NCBI RefSeq assembly: GCF_016918735.1
Contig: NZ_JAFFPR010000018.1
Coordinates: forward strand, 127,232 to 191,231
Reading direction: 5' to 3'
Length of the DNA: 64,000 nt
DNA from: Leptospira abararensis
GTDB taxonomy: Bacteria; Spirochaetota; Leptospiria; Leptospirales; Leptospiraceae
The notes below the pieces were generated by a model. It did no database searches. It saw only the letters and a program-made list of their open reading frames with translations, and was not told the origin of the DNA. The translations under genes were made by a program, and so were the position numbers. Below are positions 38,362 through 47,660 of this stretch, in pieces (within the stretch, counting starts at the first letter, position 1; the number at the start of each line of letters is the position of its first letter).

Positions 38362-39123
38362 ATGAACCTACATAATACTGTAACTGCTGTTATTTTGGCG
38401 GCGGGGAAAGGAACTCGAATGAAGAGTGAACTTCCCAAGGTTGCGGTTGTACTGAACGAATCTCCACTTTTAATTCACGTTCTTCGTAATATCGAATCCG
38501 CCGGCATAGAGCGAAAAGTCGTGGTTGTCGGTTACCGCAAAGATATCGTTACAGATATCGCAAAATCATTTTCTGGCGTAGAATTTGCCGAACAAACAGA
38601 ACAATTGGGAACAGGACATGCTGTCCTTTCGGCAGAACCTGCCCTTTCGCCATATTCAGGTTATACGATAGTTGCCTGTGGTGATGCACCGCTCATCTCA
38701 GCAAAATCATTTTCTGAACTCATAAACCTTCATAAATCAAACGGATATTCTGCGACTGTTCTCTCTGCCAAGATGGAAAACCCTACAGGTTATGGTCGGA
38801 TCATTCGTTCTGCCGATGACGGTAGTCTTCTGCGTATTGTAGAAGAAAAGGACGCAAGTCCTGAAGAGAAGGTCGTAACCGAAGTGAACACTGGAACCTA
38901 TTGTTTTACAACGGAAGATCTTTTCGGTGCCCTAAAACAAATCGGTAATGACAACGCTCAAAAAGAATATTACCTCACAGATGTGATCAAAATTTTCAGA
39001 TCTTTAGGGAAAAAAGTCGGGGTAAAAACTTTGGCAAATGCATTAGAAAGCCACGGTATCAATTCCCCTGATGATTTGGCTCTCGCAAAACAATATATAG
39101 ATAAAGGGTTGGTTGGAGTATGA
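38362..39123 (+). CDS. glmU: UDP-GlcNAc pyrophosphorylase, single-domain GlmU
   Basis: 253 residues, matching only the N-terminal uridyltransferase half of E. coli GlmU (456 residues). The nucleotide loop [15 protein letters not shown] (12-26), GTGHAV, the metal Asp in CGDAPLI and EVNTGTYCF are intact. The left-handed beta-helix acetyltransferase domain is entirely missing and the stop is clean, overlapping prs by four bases, so this looks like a stable monofunctional form. The order glmU-prs-rplY-pth is the same as gcaD-prs-ctc-pth in Bacillus. Confidence 0.88.
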   Translation: MNLHNTVTAVILAAGKGTRMKSELPKVAVVLNESPLLIHVLRNIESAGIERKVVVVGYRKDIVTDIAKSFSGVEFAEQTEQLGTGHAVLSAEPALSPYSGYTIVACGDAPLISAKSFSELINLHKSNGYSATVLSAKMENPTGYGRIIRSADDGSLLRIVEEKDASPEEKVVTEVNTGTYCFTTEDLFGALKQIGNDNAQKEYYLTDVIKIFRSLGKKVGVKTLANALESHGINSPDDLALAKQYIDKGLVGV

Positions 39124-40061
39124 ATCCCAGCGAAGTAGTTGTATTTTCTGGAAATGCAAACAGACCTCTTGCCGAGGAAATTTGTAAACACCTAGACATT
39201 CCTAACGGCCAAATCTCTGTGAAGAGATTCTCCGACGGGGAAAGTTCTGTAAAAATCGAAGAAAACGTTCGGGGAAGGGATGTATTTGTGGTTCAATCCA
39301 TAAGTTTCCCAGCAAACGACAGTTTAATGGAACTTTTACTCATTATTGATGCCGCAAGAAGAGCTTCTGCTCGTCGTATTACTGCCGTTATCCCTTATTA
39401 TGGATATGGACGCCAAGACAGAAAGGTGGAACCGCGGGTTCCAATTTCTGCTCGTATGGTTGCCGATTTAATCGAAACTGTTGGTCCTGACCGAGTCCTC
39501 ACAATGGATTTACATGCTGACCAAATCCAAGGATTCTTTCGCATTCCTGTAGATCATTTATACTTTTCACCAGTCCTTGCCGAGTACATCAATTCACTCG
39601 GAATGGATGACCTTGTCATTGTTTCCCCGGATTCTGGTGGTGCAGAAAGAGCTCGTAACTTTGGTAAAAAAGTAAACGGATCTCTTGCCATCATTGACAA
39701 ACGTAGACCAAAAGCTAACGAGTCTGTGGTGATGCATGTCATTGGTGAAATCAAAGACAAAAACTGCTTATTACTTGATGATATGATCGATACAGGCGGA
39801 ACGATTGCAAAAGCAGCAACTGCCTTGTACCAAAACGGAGCAAAATCTGTATTATGTTGTGCATCTCACGGAGTTCTTTCAGGGGAAGCACCTGCCAAAT
39901 TGAATGAAGCTGACTTCAAACAAATTGTGCTCTCAAATTCTATCGCCATTCCGGAGACCAAAAAAATAAATCACTTGAAAACGCTCTCCATCGCCCCACT
40001 CTTTGCTAAAGCCATCGAGCGGATTCATAACGAAGAATCAATCTCTAGTCTGTTTTCATAA
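39120..40061 (+). CDS. prs: Ribose-phosphate pyrophosphokinase
   Basis: Makes PRPP for nucleotide, His and Trp synthesis. 313 residues; [19 protein letters not shown], the [11 protein letters not shown] flexible loop and the PRPP-binding [11 protein letters not shown] are conserved. Overlaps glmU by four bases. Confidence 0.96.
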   Translation: MNPSEVVVFSGNANRPLAEEICKHLDIPNGQISVKRFSDGESSVKIEENVRGRDVFVVQSISFPANDSLMELLLIIDAARRASARRITAVIPYYGYGRQDRKVEPRVPISARMVADLIETVGPDRVLTMDLHADQIQGFFRIPVDHLYFSPVLAEYINSLGMDDLVIVSPDSGGAERARNFGKKVNGSLAIIDKRRPKANESVVMHVIGEIKDKNCLLLDDMIDTGGTIAKAATALYQNGAKSVLCCASHGVLSGEAPAKLNEADFKQIVLSNSIAIPETKKINHLKTLSIAPLFAKAIERIHNEESISSLFS

Positions 40062-40078
40062 CTTTAAGGAACATAATC

Positions 40079-40711
40079 ATGGAAAAAATCAGTATCAAAG
40101 CACAAACAAGAACTTCTAAAGGAAAAGGTCCTGCAAGAAGAATGCGTGTGGAAGGTTTAGTACCGGCGAACATCATCGGAAGCGGTGAAGCAAAATCGGC
40201 AAGTGTTGTCGAAAAAGAAATCCAAAAACTCATCGACTCCGGAATCCGAAAGGCAACTCTCATTGACCTCGAACTTGATGGTAAAACAGAAAGAGTCTTC
40301 GTAAAAGAAATCCAAAGGTTTCCACACACAGGGCAAATCCGTCACATCGACTTCTTTAAAGTAACTCCTGGTAAAAAGATCCTAACAACAGTAGCAATCA
40401 AAACAACTGGTGTTGCAAAAGGATCCAAAGCTGGTGGACAGTTCGAACACCTCGTTCACGAAATCAAAGTGAAGTCAACTCCTGAAGATTTAACGGACGT
40501 AATCACAATTGATGTGAGTGGTCTTGATATCGGAAACATGATAAAAGTTTCTGAACTTCCACACCCGGCGTCTTGGGAAATCCTAATGAATGGTGATCCT
40601 ATTGTTGCTTCTTGTAGTAAAACAAAAGCAATCTTAGCTGCGGAACGTGCCGAAAAAGCAGAAGCAGAAACCAAAGGCAAACCAGCAGCGAAAAAAGCTG
40701 GAAAGAAATAA
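40079..40711 (+). CDS. rplY: 50S ribosomal protein L25/general stress protein Ctc
   Basis: Binds 5S rRNA. The 210-residue, two-domain (TL5/Ctc) form: N-terminal L25 domain (SKGKGPARRMRVEGLVPANIIG... HIDFFKV) and C-terminal beta domain (KSTPEDLTDVITIDVSGLDIGNMIKVSEL), then an Ala/Lys-rich tail. It lies 17 bases after prs. Confidence 0.94.
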   Translation: MEKISIKAQTRTSKGKGPARRMRVEGLVPANIIGSGEAKSASVVEKEIQKLIDSGIRKATLIDLELDGKTERVFVKEIQRFPHTGQIRHIDFFKVTPGKKILTTVAIKTTGVAKGSKAGGQFEHLVHEIKVKSTPEDLTDVITIDVSGLDIGNMIKVSELPHPASWEILMNGDPIVASCSKTKAILAAERAEKAEAETKGKPAAKKAGKK

Positions 40712-40730
40712 GATCTACTTTTAGGAACCA

Positions 40731-41294
40731 ATGAAGTTAATTGTAGGGCTAGGAAATCCTGGCGATAAATATAATAACAATCGATCTAACATTGGTTTCA
40801 AAATTCTGGATGTCATTGCCAACAACATTGGCATCGAAATCAAAACGAAGAAAAAGAAATCTCTCATCGGTCGAGGTGACTTTGAAGGGGACGAAGTGGT
40901 TTTACTCAAACCACAAACCTTCAGTGACCTTTCCGGTGAGTCAGTTCTGTACATTGCTTCCTTTTTAAAAATCCAGGTAAAAGACATTGTGGTCATCCAT
41001 GAGGATGTCGGGTTAGAACTCGGACAAATCGTGGTCACCAAAGGTGGGGAAAACGATGTCAACCCTGGGGTCAACTCGGTTTCTGTCTCATTACGATCCC
41101 CTAATTTTATACGAATTCGGATCGGCGTTCTTAATTCAGCCTTTGATCCAAAAAAAAGAGAAGAATTTTTACGTGAAGATTTTGAGCCATTAGAGAACCT
41201 GAGCTTGATACAGATCATCAATGACGCCGAAGCGGCGATTCGTTCCATATCCATGGGGGATATTGACGAAGTGATTCAGAAATATCACCTTTGA
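40731..41294 (+). CDS. pth: Peptidyl-tRNA hydrolase homologue with degenerate active site
   Basis: 187 residues, in the classic place after rplY, with the Pth fold landmarks LIVGLGNPG, LLKPQTF-LSGE and FIRIRIG. Compared with E. coli Pth (from memory), only Asn10 is kept (GLGNPG). His20 is replaced (RHN becomes RSN), Met67-Asn68 become Ser-Asp (MNLSG becomes SDLSG), Asp93 becomes Glu (HDE becomes HED), and the GGHNG loop carrying His113-Asn114 becomes DVNPG. It therefore probably lacks normal hydrolase activity, though it may still bind tRNA or the ribosome. No frameshift is present and the frame is well kept, so the protein is likely made. The symbol reflects ancestry and position, not proven activity. 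Confidence 0.8.
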   Translation: MKLIVGLGNPGDKYNNNRSNIGFKILDVIANNIGIEIKTKKKKSLIGRGDFEGDEVVLLKPQTFSDLSGESVLYIASFLKIQVKDIVVIHEDVGLELGQIVVTKGGENDVNPGVNSVSVSLRSPNFIRIRIGVLNSAFDPKKREEFLREDFEPLENLSLIQIINDAEAAIRSISMGDIDEVIQKYHL

Positions 41295-41323
41295 TTTCAG
41301 TCTAACTAGCGAGAAGTCTTTAC

Positions 41324-43276
41324 ATGAATAAAAACATCAAAACCGTATTTCTATTTTTGCTCGTATTCCTTGTCATTTTGGCAACGGTTTATAAAGGTCA
41401 GGACTTCGCCGGTAAACCCGACGAAATCAGCTATTCCGATTTTTTGAATATGGTGGAACCCATCGAAGGGAAAAAGCCAATTGGAAAGATCACTTCGAAA
41501 GATGGAAAGGATATCTCCTCTAAACAACAAATCATCATCGATAAAGAACTGATTGAAGGTTGGTACATTCCAGAAATCAGCAAAGACAACAAACCAAAAC
41601 CTTTCAAAACTAACGTCGCACAGGTGAACGATGATTTGGTGACAAAACTTCGTAAGTCACGCCTAAGTTTTACTGCTAAGTCTACAGAAGAAAACAAGTT
41701 TTGGAGTGTAGTTACAGGAATCATTCCATGGCTCTTTGCCCTCGGTATCATTTGGTTTATCATGATGCGCCAACTCCAAGCATCGGGCAACAAAGCATTT
41801 ACCTTTGGTAAGTCTCGTGCCAAAATGAATGTGGATCCAAAAGTCAAAACCACATTTAATGATGTAGCTGGATGTGAAGAAGCAAAAGTTGAATTACTTG
41901 AAATCATTGAGTTCTTAAAAGATCCAAAAAAATTCCAAGCCATTGGTGCCAGAATTCCCAAAGGAGTATTACTCGTTGGTCCTCCAGGAACTGGTAAAAC
42001 CTTACTGGCAAAAGCAGTTGCGGGAGAAGCGGGAGTTCCTTTCTTCTCTATTTCTGGTTCTGACTTCGTAGAAATGTTTGTGGGTGTGGGAGCATCCCGA
42101 GTCCGTGATCTCTTTGACCAAGGGAAAAAAAATGCCCCTTGTATCATCTTTATAGATGAGATCGATGCTGTCGGTCGCCTTCGTGGTGCCGGTCTTGGTG
42201 GTGGTCACGACGAAAGAGAACAGACCCTCAATCAGATGTTAGTCGAGATGGATGGATTTGAAATGAACGAAGGAGTCATTGTAATGGCAGCAACAAACCG
42301 TGCTGACGTTCTCGACCCTGCCCTCCTTCGTCCAGGTCGTTTTGATAGACAAGTGATTGTAGATCTTCCCGATCTTAAAGGCCGTGAAGAAATTCTGGCT
42401 GTTCATTCTAAAAAAGTCCCATTAGTTTCTGATATTTCACTGAACTCCATTGCTCGCGGAACTCCTGGTTTTACAGGAGCTGATCTTGCGAACTTGATCA
42501 ATGAAGCGGCACTTCTTGCAGCTCGTCGTAACAAAAAACGTGTCACCCAAGAAGAACTCGAAGAAGCACGCGATAAAGTCATGATGGGACCAGAACGTAA
42601 ATCTATGTTTATCTCTGACAAAGAGAAAGAAATGACAGCTTACCATGAAGCGGGTCATGCCCTACTCGGCACCTTACTGCCGTATACCGAACCTGTTCAT
42701 AAAGTCACCATCATCCCTCGAGGTCGTGCTCTTGGCCTCACTCAATCCCTTCCTGTGGAAGACAGGCATTCCTATCGTAAAAACTACTGTTTGGATCGAA
42801 TTGTAATGTCTATGGGTGGATACATTGCCGAAGAACTGATCTTTGGTGATCCTTCGAATGGTTCTTCCAACGATATACAACAAGCAACGAATATTGCACG
42901 ACGTATGGTTTGTGAATGGGGTATGTCTGAAAAACTCGGAACCATCCATTACGGATCAGGCGAAACCTCCCCATTTATGGGCCGAGACTACGGTCATACA
43001 AGTAAACCTTACTCAGAAGAATTTGCGGCCCTAATTGACCAAGAAGTGAAACGCATCATCCAAACCTGCCTTGACAAAGGTCGTGATTTGGTGAAAAAGA
43101 ACCAAAAAAAATTGGATTCCATTGCGAAAGCGCTCCTTGCCAAAGAAACGATTGATGCACAGGAGCTCATGGACATTGTCCAACCTTCCTTTGACAAATA
43201 TGCAGATTCTAAATCTGGTATAGGGGCTAAAAAAGGCAAAGGTGCTTCGGCAACAAAACCGGCATACTCTTCGTAA
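41324..43276 (+). CDS. ftsH: ATP-dependent zinc metalloprotease FtsH
   Basis: Membrane-bound AAA+ protease, 650 residues. Two transmembrane helices (about 5-22 and 130-150) flank a periplasmic domain; then AAA+ core with Walker A GPPGTGKT (near 218), Walker [10 protein letters not shown], the SRH region and the zinc site HEAGH (near 442) with the third ligand Asp further on. C-terminal tail is Lys/Ala-rich. It degrades unassembled membrane proteins and short-lived regulators such as LpxC in other bacteria. Confidence 0.96.
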   Translation: MNKNIKTVFLFLLVFLVILATVYKGQDFAGKPDEISYSDFLNMVEPIEGKKPIGKITSKDGKDISSKQQIIIDKELIEGWYIPEISKDNKPKPFKTNVAQVNDDLVTKLRKSRLSFTAKSTEENKFWSVVTGIIPWLFALGIIWFIMMRQLQASGNKAFTFGKSRAKMNVDPKVKTTFNDVAGCEEAKVELLEIIEFLKDPKKFQAIGARIPKGVLLVGPPGTGKTLLAKAVAGEAGVPFFSISGSDFVEMFVGVGASRVRDLFDQGKKNAPCIIFIDEIDAVGRLRGAGLGGGHDEREQTLNQMLVEMDGFEMNEGVIVMAATNRADVLDPALLRPGRFDRQVIVDLPDLKGREEILAVHSKKVPLVSDISLNSIARGTPGFTGADLANLINEAALLAARRNKKRVTQEELEEARDKVMMGPERKSMFISDKEKEMTAYHEAGHALLGTLLPYTEPVHKVTIIPRGRALGLTQSLPVEDRHSYRKNYCLDRIVMSMGGYIAEELIFGDPSNGSSNDIQQATNIARRMVCEWGMSEKLGTIHYGSGETSPFMGRDYGHTSKPYSEEFAALIDQEVKRIIQTCLDKGRDLVKKNQKKLDSIAKALLAKETIDAQELMDIVQPSFDKYADSKSGIGAKKGKGASATKPAYSS

Positions 43277-43285
43277 GAAACATTA

Positions 43286-43741
43286 ATGAAGTATTGGCTC
43301 TTTAAAACAGAACCAGATGTGTTTTCCATCGACGACCTAATCAGAGAAAAACTCTCTTATTGGGAAGGGGTAAGAAACTACCAAGCACGTAACTATCTTC
43401 GCGACGAAGTGAAGTTAGGTGACTTGGTTTTATTCTATCACAGCAGACTAGATCCACCAGGAATTGTAGGTATTGCAGAAGTTGCCAAAGAAGCAACCCC
43501 TGATCCTTACCAATTTGATCCCAACCATAAATACTTTGATCCGAAATTGAAAGGAACAGAACCAAGATGGTTTGGAGTACACTTAAAACCTCATTCCAAA
43601 TTTAAAGATTTGATTTCTTTGGATGATTTACGAAACACCAAGGGATTAGAAAAAATGGTGGTAACACAAAAAGGATCTAGGCTCTCGATTCAACCCGTGA
43701 CAAAAAAAGAATTCGATATCGTAGTCAAATTAGCAAAGTAA
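43286..43741 (+). CDS. EVE domain protein
   Basis: 151 residues covering one EVE domain (PUA-like fold): MKYWLFKTEPDVFSIDDL, WEGVRNYQARNYLRDEVKLGDLVLFYHS and VVGIAEV-type strand. The family binds modified bases in DNA or RNA (for example 5-methylcytosine derivatives). Nine bases after ftsH and last of the run that starts at 35.2 kb. The nucleic-acid target is not known. Confidence 0.9.
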   Translation: MKYWLFKTEPDVFSIDDLIREKLSYWEGVRNYQARNYLRDEVKLGDLVLFYHSRLDPPGIVGIAEVAKEATPDPYQFDPNHKYFDPKLKGTEPRWFGVHLKPHSKFKDLISLDDLRNTKGLEKMVVTQKGSRLSIQPVTKKEFDIVVKLAK

Positions 43742-43754
43742 CATAAAGCCAATA

Positions 43755-44150
43755 TCAATTCATTTGATGGATGATTTCCCTTAGTTTTTCCAGAGTGATT
43801 GGTTTGATTATATAATTGCCTCTTAGGTTGTATTTTTCTGCCTTTCTTAAATCTTCTTCATTAGAAGAACTAGTTACAATATAGATGGTAATTTTTTGAA
43901 TCAACGGAATCAATGTGAACTCATCCAGAAATTGCCAACCATCCCAAACAGGCATATTCAAATCTAATAATATTAGTTCAGGCAAACTTTCTTTTAAGGA
44001 AATTCGTGAAGAAAGCATATCATATGCTTCTTTTCCATTCTGACAAACTAAAGTATGATTGACGAGTCCAGAAAGAGTGATGACTTGTTTTGTCAAAAAA
44101 AGATGAACGGGATCATCTTCAACAACACATGCTAAATTAATTTTGTTCAT
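43755..44150 (-). CDS. Single-domain response regulator
   Basis: 131 residues from the ATG at 44150. Receiver domain with acidic pocket VVEDDP, phospho-acceptor Asp in LILLDLNMPVWDGW, the Ser/Thr in YIVTSSS and Lys in IIKPI. No output domain, as in CheY/Rcp-like relays. The start lies 14 bases inside the end of the histidine kinase gene, so the two are coupled and are most likely partners. A start at 44180 is open but would lengthen the overlap. Confidence 0.88.
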   Translation of the reverse strand: MNKINLACVVEDDPVHLFLTKQVITLSGLVNHTLVCQNGKEAYDMLSSRISLKESLPELILLDLNMPVWDGWQFLDEFTLIPLIQKITIYIVTSSSNEEDLRKAEKYNLRGNYIIKPITLEKLREIIHQMN

Positions 44151-46170
44151 AGGGTAGAAATACCGTAAACTTTGTACCAACTCCTACCGCACTTTCAACC
44201 TCAATTTTTCCACCCATGGTCTCTATTTGGTTTTTTGATATAAACAATCCAACTCCCCTTGCTTCTTTGTTTTCGTGAAATGTTTTGTACATTCCAAAAA
44301 GTTTATCTCCATGTTTTCGCAAATCGATTCCTTGACCGTTGTCTTTGAAATAAATTTCGATAAATTTTCCTTTTTGTAACCCAGAGATTTGCAAAAAACT
44401 ATTCCGATCGCTCGCTTTGTACTTAATTGCATTCGTGATCAAGTTCAGCACTATGCTATCCAAATAAGCAGGGATTCCGCTTACAAAAAATGGTGTTGGA
44501 AGGTTAAATTCAATTTTTAACTTTGACTCTAAAATTTGTAAGGCCAAACTTTCGATATTTTTCTGAACAATTTGAGCGATATCAACAGACTCATAATTTT
44601 CTTGTGCAAGATTCACTTTAATGACTGCAGTAAGATCCTCAATGGTGCGTTTTAAGTTTTCTGTGGCTCCAAACAATAATTGCATCATTTCATTTTGGAA
44701 GTAATCAGGATAAGAGTTCTGTAGTATATCCATCATTCCACTAATTCCAAAACTATGTGATCGCAAATTGTGAGAGACAATATTCGTAAAATTTTTCAAT
44801 CGATGGTTTTGTTCATTCGTGATATCAAGTAACGATTGGATTTCCGCTTCTGCTTTTTTCTGGTCTGAAATATCAACCGCAACACCTAAGTAACCAGATA
44901 TTTTATCGTTCTGTTTTACTGCAGTAATGGATAAAAGGACAGGAAATGTAGATCCATCCTTTCTTTTATGAGTCCATTCCAGTGTATTTGGTTCTCCAAT
45001 TTTTGCATTATAAGTTAGGATTTCGAAACCCTCAAAGGTTCGATTGTATTTTTTGGAAAGTAATTTGGCTCTATTTGTTACTTCACTCTCAATATGAAAA
45101 ATTTTAGGCGTAAACTTTCCAATTAATTCTTCTGCCGTAAAACCTAACATTTTTTCGGCACCATGATTAAATTCTGTGATCGTACCTTCCGTATCTGTAC
45201 TGATAATTGATACCAATGTACTCGCATCTAAAATAGCTTGGTTTTTTGCTAACGCTATTTTTAATTCTCTCTCAACTAACTTCCATTCCGTGATATCGAT
45301 AATTTGAGATACAAAATAAAGGACTTTTCCTTCTTCATTTTTTACCATAGAAACCGCTAAAATAGCGTATACGATATTGCCTTTTTTATGAAAATATCGC
45401 TTTTCCATTTGATAAAACTTTCTTTTGTCAGTTACGAGTTCCTCTAAATAACTTAAATCCAGGTTTAAGTCCTCGGGGTGAGTGATATCCTGAAACGTGA
45501 GCTCCATCAATTCTTTTTCAGTATACCCAAGGATGTCACAAACTCGTTTATTAACTTTAAGCCATCTACCAGTTTCATCTAATAAGGCCATTCCAATCGC
45601 AGCGTTATCAAAATTTCCGCGAAATGCATCTTCGCTGATACGGAGAGCCTTTTCCATTTTTTTGATTTCGTTTATCGCTTGTTCTGTGCCATAAACAGAA
45701 AAGTGAGTTCCATCTGCTTTATGTCCAAATAAAATCAATTCGTTTCTTTGAGATAGACCGACTTTAGATATTTCTTCCATTACAATAATTGTTCGATTGG
45801 CAATGTCTCGGAGGAGTTCCTTTTGTATGGAACTGAGTGTTTTTGGTTTTTCATTAAAAATAGAAATGAATCCAAACAAGGATCCATCCTTTTGAAACAT
45901 TGGAATTCCGACAAAGAAGCCAATTGGGACATTCGTGTTTATATCAATGGATTTTGGTTTGTTTTGGTAATTTTCGATTATGGTGATATCTGTTACTGAT
46001 TCTAAAACCCGAGAAGTAAAGGAAACCAACTCAAGGCTTTGGTTGGGTGAGGTTCCAAAGGAACTTAGAGGGGTAGGGAGTTTTTCGTCTAAAGCGGTAA
46101 TTAGCGAAATTTTCGCTTCGCAAATCTGCGCGGCAAGTTTTGCCAAAAAATCTAATTCGCTAATACCCAA
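44137..46170 (-). CDS. GAF/PAS sensor histidine kinase
   Basis: 677 residues without membrane helices: GAF domain (about 5-140), PAS1 (about 170-290), PAS2 with PAC (about 305-435), a dimerisation helix with the H box FTNIVSHNLRSHSFG near 465 and a HATPase_c domain (N box LNLITNAIKYK, G1 DNGQGID, G2 ARGVGLFISK). It therefore senses a soluble or intracellular cue. It opens with TTG GGT ATT at 46170, because a stop lies just upstream and no ATG occurs before the GAF domain. It starts 18 bases after the CAP gene. Confidence 0.87.
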   Translation of the reverse strand: MGISELDFLAKLAAQICEAKISLITALDEKLPTPLSSFGTSPNQSLELVSFTSRVLESVTDITIIENYQNKPKSIDINTNVPIGFFVGIPMFQKDGSLFGFISIFNEKPKTLSSIQKELLRDIANRTIIVMEEISKVGLSQRNELILFGHKADGTHFSVYGTEQAINEIKKMEKALRISEDAFRGNFDNAAIGMALLDETGRWLKVNKRVCDILGYTEKELMELTFQDITHPEDLNLDLSYLEELVTDKRKFYQMEKRYFHKKGNIVYAILAVSMVKNEEGKVLYFVSQIIDITEWKLVERELKIALAKNQAILDASTLVSIISTDTEGTITEFNHGAEKMLGFTAEELIGKFTPKIFHIESEVTNRAKLLSKKYNRTFEGFEILTYNAKIGEPNTLEWTHKRKDGSTFPVLLSITAVKQNDKISGYLGVAVDISDQKKAEAEIQSLLDITNEQNHRLKNFTNIVSHNLRSHSFGISGMMDILQNSYPDYFQNEMMQLLFGATENLKRTIEDLTAVIKVNLAQENYESVDIAQIVQKNIESLALQILESKLKIEFNLPTPFFVSGIPAYLDSIVLNLITNAIKYKASDRNSFLQISGLQKGKFIEIYFKDNGQGIDLRKHGDKLFGMYKTFHENKEARGVGLFISKNQIETMGGKIEVESAVGVGTKFTVFLPYEQN

Positions 46171-46188
46171 ATAGAAAAAAATGAAGCC

Positions 46189-47031
46189 TTACGGTTTTGC
46201 CGTAAATACTTGCACTGCCTTTACTTTATCAATATCATAAAACTTTTTGTCTTTGTAGAAGGAAGTTCCCGCACCCATATAAGTAAATTCTGGATTGAGA
46301 ATATTTTTTCTATGGCCTGGGGAATTAAACCAAATTTCTACCACAGTCTTTGCCAAACTCAAATAAGTGTGATTGGGAATGGGTGTCCCTGCTTTTGTAT
46401 AACTGAAAAAAGGGCCGCCGTTTTGTACGGGGGTGAATACAGCCCGTCCCCCTTGGTATTGAATTCCAAAGGCATTGATAATATTTTCTGCTGAATAAGT
46501 GTCTGTAATTCCCACCAAATCCAAACGGTCTCGCAAGGTTTCTTTCCCATTCACGGTGCTCGTATGGGAATAAAAATCATAGGTTACCATATCTTGCGCA
46601 TGTCCGAAGGCAGCCTGTTCACATTTTTCTGAATATTTAAAAGGACGAAGCCCAAGAGATTTTCTCTCTTTAGATGAAACATAAAAAATTGCGGCATTTA
46701 ACAACGGATAATCGACTTTTGCAAAATCGATATTTGAATTTGCAGGTGCATAGGATGGAAATGTATCTTCTGTAAACGATTCATATTGTTCCACTTTCCA
46801 CTTATCTGAATCAGGTAGTTCTCTTCCATCTTCAATACTTTCTAAAAAAGCTAAATTAGGATTTTGTGGTTCCACAACTTTTTCTACAGGTTCTGGTTTT
46901 TTGACTTCAACAACGGGAGTTTTTTTTACCTCGGGAGTTTTACAAACAAAGGTAAACAGACTCAAAACAAAAACAACTGCTAACGTTTGCGATTGAATTG
47001 TGGGAAGTTTTAATTTTAGTAACAAGTTCAT
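46189..47031 (-). CDS. CAP (SCP/PR1) domain lipoprotein-like protein
   Basis: 280 residues. N-terminal signal with FTFVCK near residue 30 (likely lipidated Cys), a Pro/Val/Lys/Glu-rich linker (33-60), then a CAP domain (about 105-275) with CEQAAFGHAQDM, FYSHTSTVNG, AENI and the GHRKNILNPEFTYMGAG motif. The CAP His/Glu positions are largely kept. CAP proteins are extracytoplasmic, with sterol or lipid binding or protease-like roles; here the function is unknown. Confidence 0.83.
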   Translation of the reverse strand: MNLLLKLKLPTIQSQTLAVVFVLSLFTFVCKTPEVKKTPVVEVKKPEPVEKVVEPQNPNLAFLESIEDGRELPDSDKWKVEQYESFTEDTFPSYAPANSNIDFAKVDYPLLNAAIFYVSSKERKSLGLRPFKYSEKCEQAAFGHAQDMVTYDFYSHTSTVNGKETLRDRLDLVGITDTYSAENIINAFGIQYQGGRAVFTPVQNGGPFFSYTKAGTPIPNHTYLSLAKTVVEIWFNSPGHRKNILNPEFTYMGAGTSFYKDKKFYDIDKVKAVQVFTAKP

Positions 47032-47039
47032 AAAGTCTC

Positions 47040-47612
47040 CTATAAGTAACGGTTGTAGTCTTGGACTACATTGTGGATTAGATTTTTTTCTTTATTGAAA
47101 TGAATTGTTTTCGCTTCTTTGATTCCAGTTTCCCAGATAAACATAAATGGAACTCCAAATAGAGTAGAATGTTTTTGTCTGTATTTCTCTCGACCAATGA
47201 GTTTTTCGTTTAGATAAAAATCGGCATGAAGAACTCTTTCTTTTGAATAAATGGATGGTAAAAGACCAGCAGTACCTAACATAAATAATGTGGAAATGGA
47301 TGAGACCCAAAAATGTTCATATTCATTGACTTCGCTTGTATACAAATCGATGTGATGGTTGGCCCTGACTCCATCCGATAAAACACGCCCAAAGTACCCC
47401 GTTTCCACTAAATATTTTGTATAAATGGAAGTGATTTCTCGTTTGGTTTTATCGTTTTCGGGCGTGGAAACTTTAATGGTAAGGATAGCAATTTGTTGTT
47501 TGAAGTCTGGTCTTGCGATGATGGGAACATCTTCGCTCATATAATTATAACAAGAAAGAAGAAAAAATGGTACAAATACGGAGAGAATTCTAAGAGACCG
47601 AAACATTCGCAT
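47040..47612 (-). CDS. Putative lipoprotein of unknown function
   Basis: 190 residues with a lipoprotein signal (FVPFFLLSC, Cys21). The mature part has a strand-helix pattern (QQIAILTIKVSTPENDKTKREITSIYTKYL) like proteins that compute with small periplasmic subunits, and a hydrophobic segment near 125-140 (STLFMLGTAGLLPSIYS). Nine bases upstream of the CAP gene, so probably in one unit. I do not recognise the family. Confidence 0.72.
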   Translation of the reverse strand: MRMFRSLRILSVFVPFFLLSCYNYMSEDVPIIARPDFKQQIAILTIKVSTPENDKTKREITSIYTKYLVETGYFGRVLSDGVRANHHIDLYTSEVNEYEHFWVSSISTLFMLGTAGLLPSIYSKERVLHADFYLNEKLIGREKYRQKHSTLFGVPFMFIWETGIKEAKTIHFNKEKNLIHNVVQDYNRYL

Positions 47613-47660
47613 AATTCGAAAGTAGAGTAATGGACATCCGAAAGAGGAAAAGTCTTTTTT

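Noticed and set aside
40456..41254. Minus-strand frames opposite rplY and pth, considered in case the degenerate Pth was an artefact
   Set aside because: They show no family pattern, while the plus frame keeps the Pth fold landmarks in order and the operon synteny.
41431..42147. 238-residue minus-strand open frame opposite ftsH
   Set aside because: Antisense shadow of a highly conserved gene; no protein motif, start signal or neighbour support.
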